Assembly (NCBI GenBank): GCA_963763955.1
Contig: CAVXQP010000009.1
Coordinates: 271,445 to 335,444, forward strand
Reading direction: 5' to 3'
Length of the DNA: 64,000 nt
DNA from: DASUPK01 sp963763955
GTDB lineage: Bacteria > Actinomycetota > Thermoleophilia > Solirubrobacterales > 70-9
Shown: positions 43,379-51,132 of the stretch, in pieces
Position numbering within the stretch: the first letter of the stretch is position 1
Layout: the number at the start of each line of letters is the position of its first letter
The notes under the pieces: model-generated
The model's input: the letters and a program-made list of their open reading frames with translations, nothing else
What the model was told of the DNA's origin: nothing
Database searches by the model: none
Made by a program: the position numbers and the translations under genes

Positions 43379-45650
43379 CGGGCTGTTGAGGCTGACCTGC
43401 TGCCAGCCGGAGGCGGTCTCCCCACTGAAGGTCGCCTCGGCCAGCTGGGTTCCATTCCGCCGTCCACAGGTGACCGACGTGGGTGCCGGTGTTGCCGGAG
43501 GTCTTGTAGAAGCGCAGGCCGGTGATAAAGCCGGCCTGGTCGGAGCGGAACTTGACGCCGACCTCGACCGCGTTCGGGTCGTTTTCGCCGGCGAGCGTGA
43601 AGGAGTCGTTCCAGATCGAGCATGGGCAGGTGTGCGGGATGACGCTCACCGTCACCTGATCGGGGGTGCCGATGTTGCCGCTGTCGTCGACGGCCCTTGC
43701 CTTGATCGTGGCGCTGCCGGTTGCGCCGGGCGTCCAGCTGTAGGTCCACTGGTCGCGTCCCTGGGCGGGGTGCCACGTGCTCCCGCCGTCGGTGGATACC
43801 TCCACGCCACCGACCTCTCCCCCGCCCGACTCGCCTGCGGAATCGGTGGCAACGCCGCTGATCGTGGTCGGCACACCCGCCTCGACAGTCGATCCGTCAA
43901 GTGGCGCCGAGAGCGTTGCGCTCGGCGGGTGCGTGTCGGTCGAGGCCGCGGCCGGCACCAGGTCTCCCTGGAGCGTGGCCGGCTGTGCGCCCATGTCGGC
44001 CAGAAGGTTGACCGTCGCCTGCTGCATGCGCGGGTCTGGGGTGGAGCTGCCGCGATCGTGATTCCCGTCCAGCCCCCAGGACCACTGGATGGTGCCGGCG
44101 CCGAAGACGAGCGCCCCGCTCGCCGCCCTGTACAGGGTCAGGTGGTGGGTCGCCGTGCCGTCCCCGTACGTTGAGCCGAAGTCCTGGAGGACCTGGACGC
44201 CGCTCCTCGTGGTCGAGGAAAGCGGCACCAGCCCCGCCGGACGCGTGGCGTTGTCGGGCGCCTCGTCCCACTCATACCCGAGCGTGCCGTCGCTCAGGGT
44301 GGCGGTCTGGCCTGGGGCCTGCGAGGCGATACTGGTGTTGCGCCAGATGCGCATCTTGCCGTCGGCCGCCGGCACGTCGATCGCGGAGGTGCCGGAGTTG
44401 ACCCGGAACATGGTGCCCGTGACCGCGTTCTCCGGACGACCGCCGTCGGCCGGCGGGCTGAAGCGGGGATCGCGCCAAGTCCCGGTCCAGACGTTGGGGT
44501 CGCCCGGCGGCCCGGGGTCGATCTTGGCGCCCGCGTGGGTCTCCTTGTAACAGACCAGGGTTCGCCAATCGGTGGTCGAGCCGCCGGCGGTGCTGGGCTC
44601 CCAGCGGGTCTTCCAGAAGCTCTCGTTGCCAGAGAAGAAGGCGAGGTTGACGCCGGCGGCCCGGGCCGCCTCGATGTTGGCGCGCTGGGTCCCGGACCAG
44701 TACTCGTCGTGGCCGACGGAGAGGAAGGTCTTGTGCTCCAGGATCTCGCTCCCGAACCTGGCGCTGTCCACCCCGGTGAAGTAGGAGACGTCATAGCCGT
44801 TGCGCTCCAGCCAGCGGACCATCGGGTACTCGGCGTTGAACGGAGAGTCCTCGGGGATCCCACCCCGGACGGTGAGCGGGCGGTTGTAGCTGACCTTGTA
44901 CGCCCGATCCGGATTCGTCCCGGGCCCGCCGGTGTCGCTCGTATAGAGGCTCCTGCCTCCGTACTGGTTGTAGGCCTCCCAGGTGGTGTCCGAGGTCTGG
45001 AAGAGCAGGTTCGAATGGCTGGCGTCGTCGCGGACGATGAAGAAGATGTGGCTTCCGTCGGAGGGCCCGCCGTCGCGGACGAGTTTCGCGAAGTAGATCC
45101 CCGAGACTGCGTCGGCTGGGACCGACCAGGAGGCGGACTCCGCCCAGTTGCCGCAGTCGATCAGCCCGGTGGTTGAGTCGTCGAGGCAGGGGTCCTGGTT
45201 CTGCGCCACGCCTGGGACGGTGGCGACCTTGCGGGCCCCGTCGCCCCCGTAGTAGCCCATCCGGTAGATGTCGAGGTGATACGCCGAATAGGCGGTGTCG
45301 ATCTTGAAGTGAACGGTCTGGCCGTGATCGACGCTGATGTCGGTGGCGAACCCCTGGATGTTGGGATCCCCGCCGCCACTCACGTCCCACTCGCTCTGCG
45401 GGTTGCCCGGCTTCGAGTTCTCGCAGACGATCGCGTTCTGGATCGGGGGGTCGCAGGGGGCGGCCTGTGCGAGCTCCGCACCGGATCCCAGCGCTGTGGA
45501 CAGGAAGAGCCCGAGCGCCGTCAGCGAGACGGCGCCGAGGGCCCGCGCCACTCGCGACAGCGCCCTGGACGCCGCCGACCGACCGGAAGTTCCCGTCCCG
45601 GGCCCCCCGAATCCAACCTTTGCACGCTGCACTCCCGCTCCCGCGACCAC
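42516..45650 (-). CDS. Giant multidomain surface protein, 5' (N-terminal) part before frameshift
   Basis: The frame is meaningful from GTG 45650 (start uncertain) to about 43455 (roughly 730 residues); beyond that it is a shifted shadow of the downstream part. Signal peptide about 35-66 (GAVSLTALGLFLSTALG then AQAA). Residues about 75-525 resemble the large-subunit domain of N,N-dimethylformamidase (YRMGYYGGDGARKVA, FLSVGHDEYWSG, FFSGNESFWKTRWE). Next comes an Ig-like domain (about 560-665) and the start of DUF4082 (NDSFTLAGENDPNAVEVGVK). Deleting one A of GGAATGG restores DGTQLAEATFSGETASGWQ and joins it to the C-terminal part. Confidence 0.8.
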   Translation of the reverse strand: MVAGAGVQRAKVGFGGPGTGTSGRSAASRALSRVARALGAVSLTALGLFLSTALGSGAELAQAAPCDPPIQNAIVCENSKPGNPQSEWDVSGGGDPNIQGFATDISVDHGQTVHFKIDTAYSAYHLDIYRMGYYGGDGARKVATVPGVAQNQDPCLDDSTTGLIDCGNWAESASWSVPADAVSGIYFAKLVRDGGPSDGSHIFFIVRDDASHSNLLFQTSDTTWEAYNQYGGRSLYTSDTGGPGTNPDRAYKVSYNRPLTVRGGIPEDSPFNAEYPMVRWLERNGYDVSYFTGVDSARFGSEILEHKTFLSVGHDEYWSGTQRANIEAARAAGVNLAFFSGNESFWKTRWEPSTAGGSTTDWRTLVCYKETHAGAKIDPGPPGDPNVWTGTWRDPRFSPPADGGRPENAVTGTMFRVNSGTSAIDVPAADGKMRIWRNTSIASQAPGQTATLSDGTLGYEWDEAPDNATRPAGLVPLSSTTRSGVQVLQDFGSTYGDGTATHHLTLYRAASGALVFGAGTIQWSWGLDGNHDRGSSTPDPRMQQATVNLLADMGAQPATLQGDLVPAAASTDTHPPSATLSAPLDGSTVEAGVPTTISGVATDSAGESGGGEVGGVEVSTDGGSTWHPAQGRDQWTYSWTPGATGSATIKARAVDDSGNIGTPDQVTVSVIPHTCPCSIWNDSFTLAGENDPNAVEVGVKFRSDQAGFITGLRFYKTSGNTGTHVGHLWTAEWNPAGRGDLQWGDRLRLAAGQPQQPGGDRCQYDLRSVLPRAQRRLRRQQQLFRHRRLRQRAAARARRRGRRAERHLQVRAIRRAVLGHGPRHLPVEQLRGRRRLREHGRAGHHPADHHRALARQRRQRGCHRRQRDGDLQRAHGLQHHQRHQYPAAGSVQRTGAGDGHLQRCGQEGDADPGCPAAELDHLHGDGEGRARWRHRRREPRQRPRLRLDLVLHHRGATATAARRGTGRPDPGDLERRQPVQPLLRRDPAGRGTERIHRDRHLQRHAGDPERARRRDPRRRSAESRPGSDAERLGAGGRQPDREPA

Positions 45651-45681
45651 ACAGCCGCCGTCAAACCAGGTTCCCTTCCTT

Positions 45682-45715
45682 CTAGTGAGTCACGCTCTGC
45701 TAGTGAGTCACGCTC
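45682..45715 (-). promoter_or_regulatory. Perfect 16-bp direct repeat, candidate operator of the giant gene
   Basis: CTAGTGAGTCACGCTC occurs at 45682-45697 and again at 45700-45715 (18-bp period), 32 bp upstream of the giant gene start. Each copy contains a near-palindrome GTGAGTCAC. Read on the coding strand the unit is GAGCGTGACTCACTAG, sharing CG(T/C)GACTCAC with the pair at 31840-31867. A GTGACTAG half-match also occurs at about 45850. Confidence 0.65.
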
Positions 45716-45933
45716 ATCTTGAGGAAGCTCACGCAAACTGCGGTATCAAGCTACGGTTCGGAAGCGAAGCTTGTCAAGGGGTCGGGCGAGAGTCTGCGGT
45801 CTTTTACGAGTCCTTTGATACCCATTATCGAGTACTCATTTGAGCTTTCGTGACTAGTACTAATTTGGACCCTCGTGCCTGACAGGTGCAACAGAGCGCA
45901 GGGTCCGGCTTGAGACTCTTCTTCCTGCAGCGG
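45716..45933. other. Intergenic region upstream of the giant gene
   Basis: About 220 bp, noticeably more AT-rich than its surroundings around 45800-45870. It holds palindromes GAGTACTC and CTAGTACTAA-like sequence and is probably the promoter region of the giant gene and the terminator region of the acyl-CoA dehydrogenase. No gene seen. Confidence 0.4.
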
Positions 45934-47076
45934 CTACAGGCCGAGCGTCTTGGCGATGATGCCGCGCTGGATCTCGGAGGTGCCGCCGTAGATGGTGGAG
46001 ACGAGGGTGGCGCGCACCAGGCGCTCCATGTCGTACTCGGATGAGTAGCCGTAGCCGCCCATCATCTGCATGCCCTCGAGGGCGACGCGCTGCGCGGTCT
46101 CGGTGACGAAGAGCTTGACCATCGAGGCCTCCTTGGGCAGCATCCGGTCCGGGTCCTGGTCGTTGAGGGACGCCACCCACCAGGTCATCAGGCGCGCGGC
46201 TTCGAGGTCCGTGGCGAGGTCGGCGAAGCGGTGCTGGAGCGCCTGGAACGAGCCGATCGGCCTGCCGAACTGCTTGCGCTCCTTGGCGTAGGCCAGGGCA
46301 TCGTCGAAGGCGCGCTGGCCGATGCCGAGCATGGTGGCGGCGAGGATGAGGCGCTCGGTGTTGAGTCCCGCCATCAGCTGGGTCCAGCCCTGGTCGATCT
46401 CGCCGAGAACCTGCTCCGTGGGGATCTCGCAGTCATTGAAGTAGACCGTGTTGGTCTCGCGGCCGCCCATCGTGTCGATCGGCTTCATCTCCATGCCGGG
46501 AGTCCCGGCGGGGACGAAGATCATCGAGAGGCCCTCGTGCTTGTTGGCGCCCTTGGTGGTGCGACAGACGACCAGGACGTGGTCCGAGATGTGGGCGTTC
46601 GAGATGAAGACCTTCTGCCCGTTGATCACGAAGCCGCCGTTCGAGCGCACGGCCTCGGTGGAGAGGGAGCCGACATCGGAGCCGGACTCGGGCTCGGTCA
46701 TGGCGATGGCCTCCACAGAACCCTTGGAGATTCCGCCGAGGATCCTCTGCTTCTGGTCCTCGCTGCCGAAGCGCTTGGTGGCGCCGGCGACGATCAGGGT
46801 GGTCGCGTAGCCGCCGATCGGGGCCAGTCCGCGCGAGGTCTCCTCCATGAAGAGGCAGGCGTCGAGCATGGTCCCGCCGGAGCCGCCGTACTCCTCCGGG
46901 ATCGTGACCCCGAGCCAGCCCAGCTCTGCGATCTTGCGGTAGAGCTCGGCGTTGTGCTGGATGGAGTGGTGCTCGGTGAGCTGCCCGCGCTTCTCCTGGG
47001 TGCCGCACTCGCGCTGGCAGAAGTCGCGGATGGCGGAGACGAAGTCCCGCTGCTCGTCGGTGAGCTTGAAGTCCAC
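45934..47076 (-). CDS. Acyl-CoA dehydrogenase
   Basis: 380 residues from GTG 47076 (DFKLTDEQRDFVSAIRDFCQ), the normal start; the longer frame upstream runs through a tRNA-like sequence. FAD/substrate motifs: AIAMTEPESGSDVGSL, KVFISNAHISDHVLV, ERKQFGRPIGSFQALQHRFA, and the end QMMGGYGYSSEYDMERLVRA with IYGGTSEIQRGIIAKTLGL. The position that is the catalytic Glu in medium/short-chain enzymes (YEGT) is Gly here, so the base must lie elsewhere, as in isovaleryl- and long-chain-type enzymes. Oxidises an acyl-CoA at C2-C3, passing electrons to ETF. Stand-alone gene. Confidence 0.93.
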   Translation of the reverse strand: MDFKLTDEQRDFVSAIRDFCQRECGTQEKRGQLTEHHSIQHNAELYRKIAELGWLGVTIPEEYGGSGGTMLDACLFMEETSRGLAPIGGYATTLIVAGATKRFGSEDQKQRILGGISKGSVEAIAMTEPESGSDVGSLSTEAVRSNGGFVINGQKVFISNAHISDHVLVVCRTTKGANKHEGLSMIFVPAGTPGMEMKPIDTMGGRETNTVYFNDCEIPTEQVLGEIDQGWTQLMAGLNTERLILAATMLGIGQRAFDDALAYAKERKQFGRPIGSFQALQHRFADLATDLEAARLMTWWVASLNDQDPDRMLPKEASMVKLFVTETAQRVALEGMQMMGGYGYSSEYDMERLVRATLVSTIYGGTSEIQRGIIAKTLGL

Positions 47077-47118
47077 GGCGCGCCAGCCTAACGAAGCCGC
47101 AGTGCCAGTCAGCCAGAG

Positions 47119-47190
47119 AGCCCGGAGCCGGACTTGAACCGGCGACCCCTTCCTTACCATTACCGCGCGCGGAGTCAGACCTTTCCGGGC
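47119..47190 (-). pseudogene. Degenerate tRNA-Thr(GGU) or 3' tRNA fragment
   Basis: On the minus strand, ATGGTAA (anticodon loop, GGT), GGAAG, the variable GGGTC, the T arm GCCGG-TTCAAGT-CCGGC and acceptor TCCGGGC with discriminator T all match a tRNA-Thr(GGU) 3' half. The 5' acceptor complement GCCCGGA is present at 47190-47184 at nearly the right distance, but no D arm can be drawn and the 5' anticodon stem (expected CTTCC) is missing. It is therefore either a decayed tRNA gene or the scar of an integration at the anticodon loop. Confidence 0.65.
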
Positions 47191-47443
47191 GAGCTGGAGA
47201 TTTTTGAGGCCACCGGCCGCCTTTCAGTAACGGCTCGGGGCGTCTGCGGGTCCGCTGGCGGCGGCTGAGGCTTCCATGCGGCTTCCATCGCTAGTCCTTC
47301 CTGTCAGCCGATAAGCAGCCGCGCTCCACCGGCGCTCCCCACTTGCTGCGGTGTCGCGGGTGCGGAGCGGGGCCCGATTCGTCTCTCGCTACGACCGTCC
47401 CAGGATCCGCGAGACCAATCCATACCCAAAGGTAGCCCCGAAC
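47191..47443. other. Intergenic region with paired CTTCCAT repeats
   Basis: No gene seen. CTTCCAT occurs at 47271-47277 and 47282-47288 (11-bp period). The same arrangement is found at 63922-63939. Together with the neighbouring tRNA-like sequence this may be the remains of an integrated element. Confidence 0.4.
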
Positions 47444-48118
47444 TCAGGAGCGCGAGCGGGACCGCGAAGGAGAGGATGTACGAGCGGACTTGCCTGTCCT
47501 CGATTGCGATCTGCTCCGGCTGGTGCGACGGGACCGCGTCGTTGTGCTCGAACGTTTCGCGCGGCGAAGTGAGCGGCGCTGCTCACGCGGGATGTCCGCC
47601 TTGACGACGTCCCTTACCAACCGTTTTAGCTCGGCGTCGAGGAACTTGGCCATGCGCTCCTCGTCGCGGCGGATACTCCTGGCCAACTGGGCCGTGTCGC
47701 GATCGCCGACCTCCTCCGCGAGGGCCTCGAGTCGTGTGTAGAGCGCGATCTCGACATGCTCCTCGCGCAACTCTTCCTGTGCATTGCGGAGGTGCGTCTC
47801 GGGTTGGCTGGTGACGAACGCGCGTGCAGCCCCGACCTGGCCCTTGACCCCGGCTACCGCCTTCCCTGCCGTTTCGCCCACTACCTTCGGTACACCGGGC
47901 ACGTCGGGCCCAGTCGAGGCCGTACCGCCCAGCTGCTTGATGCGGCGTGCGACGGAACGCTTGTGATCGCGTGTCTCCTTCAAGTGCTCCCGAAGGCGCT
48001 TCTTGTAGGGCTGCTTCTCGGTCAAGGCAATATGCGCCGTCAGGTCGGCCTCCAGCTCCGCCTCCTTCGCATGCGCTTCGTTCAGCCACTGGACGAGCTT
48101 CGTATCGCGTTCGTTCAA
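47444..48118 (-). CDS. DUF892 (YciF-type) ferritin-like protein with RS-rich tail
   Basis: 224 residues. Residues 1-175 form the DUF892 four-helix ferritin-like fold (DTKLVQWLNEAHAKEAELEA, LKETRDHKRSVARRIKQLGG, EHVEIALYTRLEALAEEVGD, RDEERMAKFLDAELKRL), with Glu/His positions typical of a di-iron centre. The last 45 residues are an Arg/Ser-rich disordered tail (TRSRRTSRSRSQSRTGKSAR). YciF-type proteins are stress-linked; the exact activity is unknown. Start ATG 48118; the gene is divergent from the photolyase. Confidence 0.88.
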   Translation of the reverse strand: MNERDTKLVQWLNEAHAKEAELEADLTAHIALTEKQPYKKRLREHLKETRDHKRSVARRIKQLGGTASTGPDVPGVPKVVGETAGKAVAGVKGQVGAARAFVTSQPETHLRNAQEELREEHVEIALYTRLEALAEEVGDRDTAQLARSIRRDEERMAKFLDAELKRLVRDVVKADIPREQRRSLRRAKRSSTTTRSRRTSRSRSQSRTGKSARTSSPSRSRSRS

Positions 48119-48314
48119 CGTTCCGTCCTCACGATTGGATTACGGGGTGATGGCTACCCGGCCCCTCGCTCGCTACACACGAGCTTCAAGTCCTCTGCGG
48201 CAAGGCCGAGCGGCGATCGAGATACCCGTCTCTATACCGAGGCCGTAGCCGGCGGCTCCGAGAAGAAAAGCCCTCAACGGAGACTGACTGCGGCTCACCA
48301 CTAGCCTGGTCGCA
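48119..48314. promoter_or_regulatory. Divergent promoter region, DUF892 / photolyase
   Basis: 196 bp between two divergent starts. No further gene seen, and no unmistakable -35/-10 pair by eye. If the photolyase belongs to the CarH regulon a CarH site would be expected here; I see no clear copy of the CTAGAYA repeat found near carH. Confidence 0.35.
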
Positions 48315-49640
48315 GTGAAGACCACGGTCGTCCTCTTCACCCGCGACCTGCGGCTGCACGATCATCCCGCGCTGATGGCAGCGACTCGGCAATCCGATCG
48401 AGTCGTTCCGGCATTCGTCATCGACAGACGGTTGATCGCCGGCCGAGCGGGAGGACCCAACCGGCTTGCCTTCCTGCTCGAGAGCCTGCGCAACCTCGAC
48501 CGCTCGCTTCGCGACCGCGGCTCGTCCCTCTTCGTCAGGGGCGGCGATGTCGTCACCGAGGTGATGCGCCTGGCCCGGGAGTGCAGGGCCGAGTCCATCT
48601 TCATCAGTGAGGACGTCAGCGGCTATGCGCGAGATCGGATGCGTCGCCTCCGGCTCGCCTGCGAGCAGGAGGGTCTCGACCTTCGCGCATTCGAGGGCGT
48701 CACCATCGTCCCGCCCGGCGAGCTGACCCCGCAGAGCGACGACCACTACCGCGTCTTCACGCCGTACTGGCGGGCGTGGCGTGCGGCGAGCAAGCGCGAT
48801 CCGCTGGCGGCTCCGCGAAAGCTTCGCTCGCCGTCCCGTTTGCCGAGTGGGCGGCTTCCCAAGCTCTCCGATCTCACCGCGGACTTGCCGGTGAACGACC
48901 TGCCCCCCGGTGGGGAATCCGCCGGCCGGGACCGTCTCGGCCGCTGGGTTCGAAACGGGTCGCGGCGGTATGTGGATCTGGCCGACGACCTCCCGGCGGA
49001 CGCCACGTCGCATCTGAGCCCCTATCTGCACTTCGGCTGCCTGTCGGCGAACGAGGTTCTCTCACGAGTCGATCAGAAAAAGGGCCTCGAGGACTTCGCG
49101 CGCCAGCTCTGCTGGCGGGACTTCCACCACCAGGTGCTGGCGGCCCGGCCGGACATCCCCTACAACGACTATCGGAAGCGGGTACGTCGCTGGAAGAGCG
49201 CCGGGGGGCGGCTCGACGCCTGGAAGGAAGGCCGCACGGGCTATCCGATCGTGGACGCCGGCATGCGCCAGCTCGCCGATCGGGGCTGCCTCCCCAACCG
49301 GGCGCGCCTGATCGTCGCCTCCTTCCTCACCAAGACTCTCGGCATTGATTGGCGGCCCGGCGCCCTTCACTTCGAGCGGCTACTGGTGGACGGCGATCTG
49401 GCCAACAACGTCGGCAACTGGCAGTGGGTGGCGGGAACCGGGAACGACACACGCCCGAACCGCGTGCTCAACCCGATCCGGCAGGCCCGTCGGTTCGACC
49501 CGGATGGCGCTTACGTGCGCCGGCTGGTCCCCGAGCTCGCCGGTATCGAGGGCAGGGCGATCCACGAGCCCTGGAAGCTCAACCGCGAGGTCCGCGGTGG
49601 GCTCGACTATCCGGACCCGCTGCTGCCGCCGCCAAGCTAG
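48315..49640 (+). CDS. phr: Deoxyribodipyrimidine photo-lyase (cryptochrome/photolyase family)
   Basis: 441 residues from GTG 48315. N-terminal antenna domain TVVLFTRDLRLHDHPALMAA; the C-terminal FAD-binding domain has LRQLADRGCLPNRARLIVAS-type sequence, LTKTLGIDWRPGALHFERLL and DLANNVGNWQWVAGTGNDTR, the conserved FAD and CPD-binding parts of class I photolyase including the Asn next to FAD N5. It repairs UV-induced pyrimidine dimers using blue light. It overlaps the convergent unknown gene by 4 bp and is close to carH, consistent with light-induced expression. Confidence 0.95.
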   Translation: MKTTVVLFTRDLRLHDHPALMAATRQSDRVVPAFVIDRRLIAGRAGGPNRLAFLLESLRNLDRSLRDRGSSLFVRGGDVVTEVMRLARECRAESIFISEDVSGYARDRMRRLRLACEQEGLDLRAFEGVTIVPPGELTPQSDDHYRVFTPYWRAWRAASKRDPLAAPRKLRSPSRLPSGRLPKLSDLTADLPVNDLPPGGESAGRDRLGRWVRNGSRRYVDLADDLPADATSHLSPYLHFGCLSANEVLSRVDQKKGLEDFARQLCWRDFHHQVLAARPDIPYNDYRKRVRRWKSAGGRLDAWKEGRTGYPIVDAGMRQLADRGCLPNRARLIVASFLTKTLGIDWRPGALHFERLLVDGDLANNVGNWQWVAGTGNDTRPNRVLNPIRQARRFDPDGAYVRRLVPELAGIEGRAIHEPWKLNREVRGGLDYPDPLLPPPS

Positions 49641-50206
49641 GCGTCCGGGGCGTTCCTCGCGAGCCGTCTCAAGAACCCGCGGGTAACCGTCCGGTGGATG
49701 CGCTGCTGGGTCTGCGCGTAGATCGAGACGCCGACCCGCGCGAACGGCCCGGTGCCGCGCAGCCACGGATAGAAGTTCTGAACCGCCATCCGCACGTGAA
49801 CGGTGCAGCCACCCTCGGGGCGCTCCATGGTCGACACCGAGAGGCGCAACGTTCCCCGATCCCGGCCCTCTCTCGAGACCAGGAGTCCGCGCTTGATCCG
49901 CCAGCTCACGGAACCCTCCCGGCCGGAGACCTCGTACTCCGGCGCGTGGAAGCGCAGGAGAACGAGCGGTCGTCCGAGCAGCACGACGCACTGATCGTCT
50001 CCGTCGGAGGTGATCCTGATCAGGCCGAAAGTGAACCGCGTGATCAAACGCCAGTAGGCGTCCGCCGCCCACTCGAGAAACCTCCGGCTCACCACCCGGG
50101 ATGCAGGCTCGTCGAGCCAGAGCTCCCCCTCCTGAACGGACTCAACCGCTCCCGTCCGCGGCACCTTGCCGAGCCGGTCCGGATAGAGCCGGAGCTCAAC
50201 GCTCAT
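49637..50206 (-). CDS. Unknown protein of the carH cluster
   Basis: 189 residues from ATG 50206, overlapping the stop of the NAD(P)-binding gene as ATGA. No family recognised with certainty. It opens SVELRLYPDRLGKVPRTGAV and is mainly beta (GDDQCVVLLGRPLVLLRFHA; WRIKRGLLVSREGRDRGTLR), with a final QNFYPWLRGTGPFARVGVSI and a basic end. The pattern (antiparallel strands, GC-rich loop, conserved aromatic patch) would fit an SRPBCC-like or lipocalin-like fold, but this is a guess. Its tight overlap with the oxidoreductase implies a shared job. Confidence 0.75.
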   Translation of the reverse strand: MSVELRLYPDRLGKVPRTGAVESVQEGELWLDEPASRVVSRRFLEWAADAYWRLITRFTFGLIRITSDGDDQCVVLLGRPLVLLRFHAPEYEVSGREGSVSWRIKRGLLVSREGRDRGTLRLSVSTMERPEGGCTVHVRMAVQNFYPWLRGTGPFARVGVSIYAQTQQRIHRTVTRGFLRRLARNAPDA

Positions 50207-51132
50207 TCCGAAGACGAGATCTCGGGATCCTCGGCAAGCGCCCGCCGCAGCGCCTCGGCAAACGGGACGGGCTCGATGCGGAAAGGGGCCGCTCCCAGGG
50301 GGTCGGTGACGGTCGTCGGAGTGGAGAGACCCTCGATCAGGGGCCGTGCGACCCCGGCGTCGACGGGGGTGACCAGGCCGATCCACAGCGAGGAGAGCCG
50401 GGGCGTAAGCAGCGGGACCGGGACCCTCGGGCGCGGATGGATCCCCAGCGCATGGGCCATCCGGTCGAGCATGTCGCCATAGGAGAGGACGTCGGGCCCG
50501 CCGATCTGGACCTCCCGTCCCTCGGACTCCTCCAGGTCGGGGGCCCGACGGAGGTAGGCGATCACGTCGTCGACGGCGATCGGCTGGGTCGGCGTCGCAA
50601 GCCAGGCCGGCGCGATCATCGCCGGCAAGCGCTGGACGAGGTAGCGGAGTGTCCGGTAGGACTCGCTTCGGGCGCCGACGACCATCGCCGCCCGGAAGTA
50701 GGTCAGCGGAGGGCCCTGCTCGCCGAGGATCTCCGCCGTCTCCGCCCGGCTTCGCAGATGCTTCGAGCGGGGCTGGTCTCCAAGCCCGCCCAGGTAGACG
50801 ACCCGGCTGACCTTCTCCCGCTTCGCCATCTCCGCGAAGTTCCGTGCCGCCTCACGCTCCCGCTCCTCGAAGTCTCCCTCGCCGCCCCGTCCCATGCCGT
50901 GGACCAGGTAGTAGGCGACCTCCGCCTCCTCTCCCGCGCCCCTGAGCGAATCGGCGTCCAGCACGTCCCCCTCGAAGAGCTCGACACCGCGATCGGCGAG
51001 TTCGCTCGCCCGTCCGGAATCGCGAACCAGCGCGCGGACGTGCCAGCCGTCATCGGCCAGGGCGTTGGCCAGCCTGCCGCCGATGAAGCCGGTGGCGCCG
51101 GTGACCAGGGCAGTGCGAGTTTCGGCGGTCAT
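50203..51132 (-). CDS. NAD(P)-binding atypical short-chain dehydrogenase
   Basis: 309 residues. ALVTGATGFIGGRLANALAD is an NAD(P)-binding motif (TGATGFIG), followed by RVVYLGGLGD and a mid-region PTQPIAVDDVIAYL as in NmrA/NDUFA9-like atypical SDRs. The catalytic YxxxK pair is not obvious. Such proteins often act on isoprenoid, quinone or lipid substrates, or as redox sensors. The start overlaps carH by 4 bp (ATGA), so carH, this gene and the next form one minus-strand operon. Confidence 0.85.
   Translation of the reverse strand: MTAETRTALVTGATGFIGGRLANALADDGWHVRALVRDSGRASELADRGVELFEGDVLDADSLRGAGEEAEVAYYLVHGMGRGGEGDFEEREREAARNFAEMAKREKVSRVVYLGGLGDQPRSKHLRSRAETAEILGEQGPPLTYFRAAMVVGARSESYRTLRYLVQRLPAMIAPAWLATPTQPIAVDDVIAYLRRAPDLEESEGREVQIGGPDVLSYGDMLDRMAHALGIHPRPRVPVPLLTPRLSSLWIGLVTPVDAGVARPLIEGLSTPTTVTDPLGAAPFRIEPVPFAEALRRALAEDPEISSSE

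Noticed and set aside
47077..47160. N-terminal extension of the acyl-CoA dehydrogenase to 47160
   Set aside because: The extra residues are translation of the tRNA-like sequence; the GTG at 47076 gives the normal family start.
47119..47190. Functional tRNA
   Set aside because: T arm, acceptor and anticodon loop fit, but no D stem and no 5' anticodon stem can be formed.
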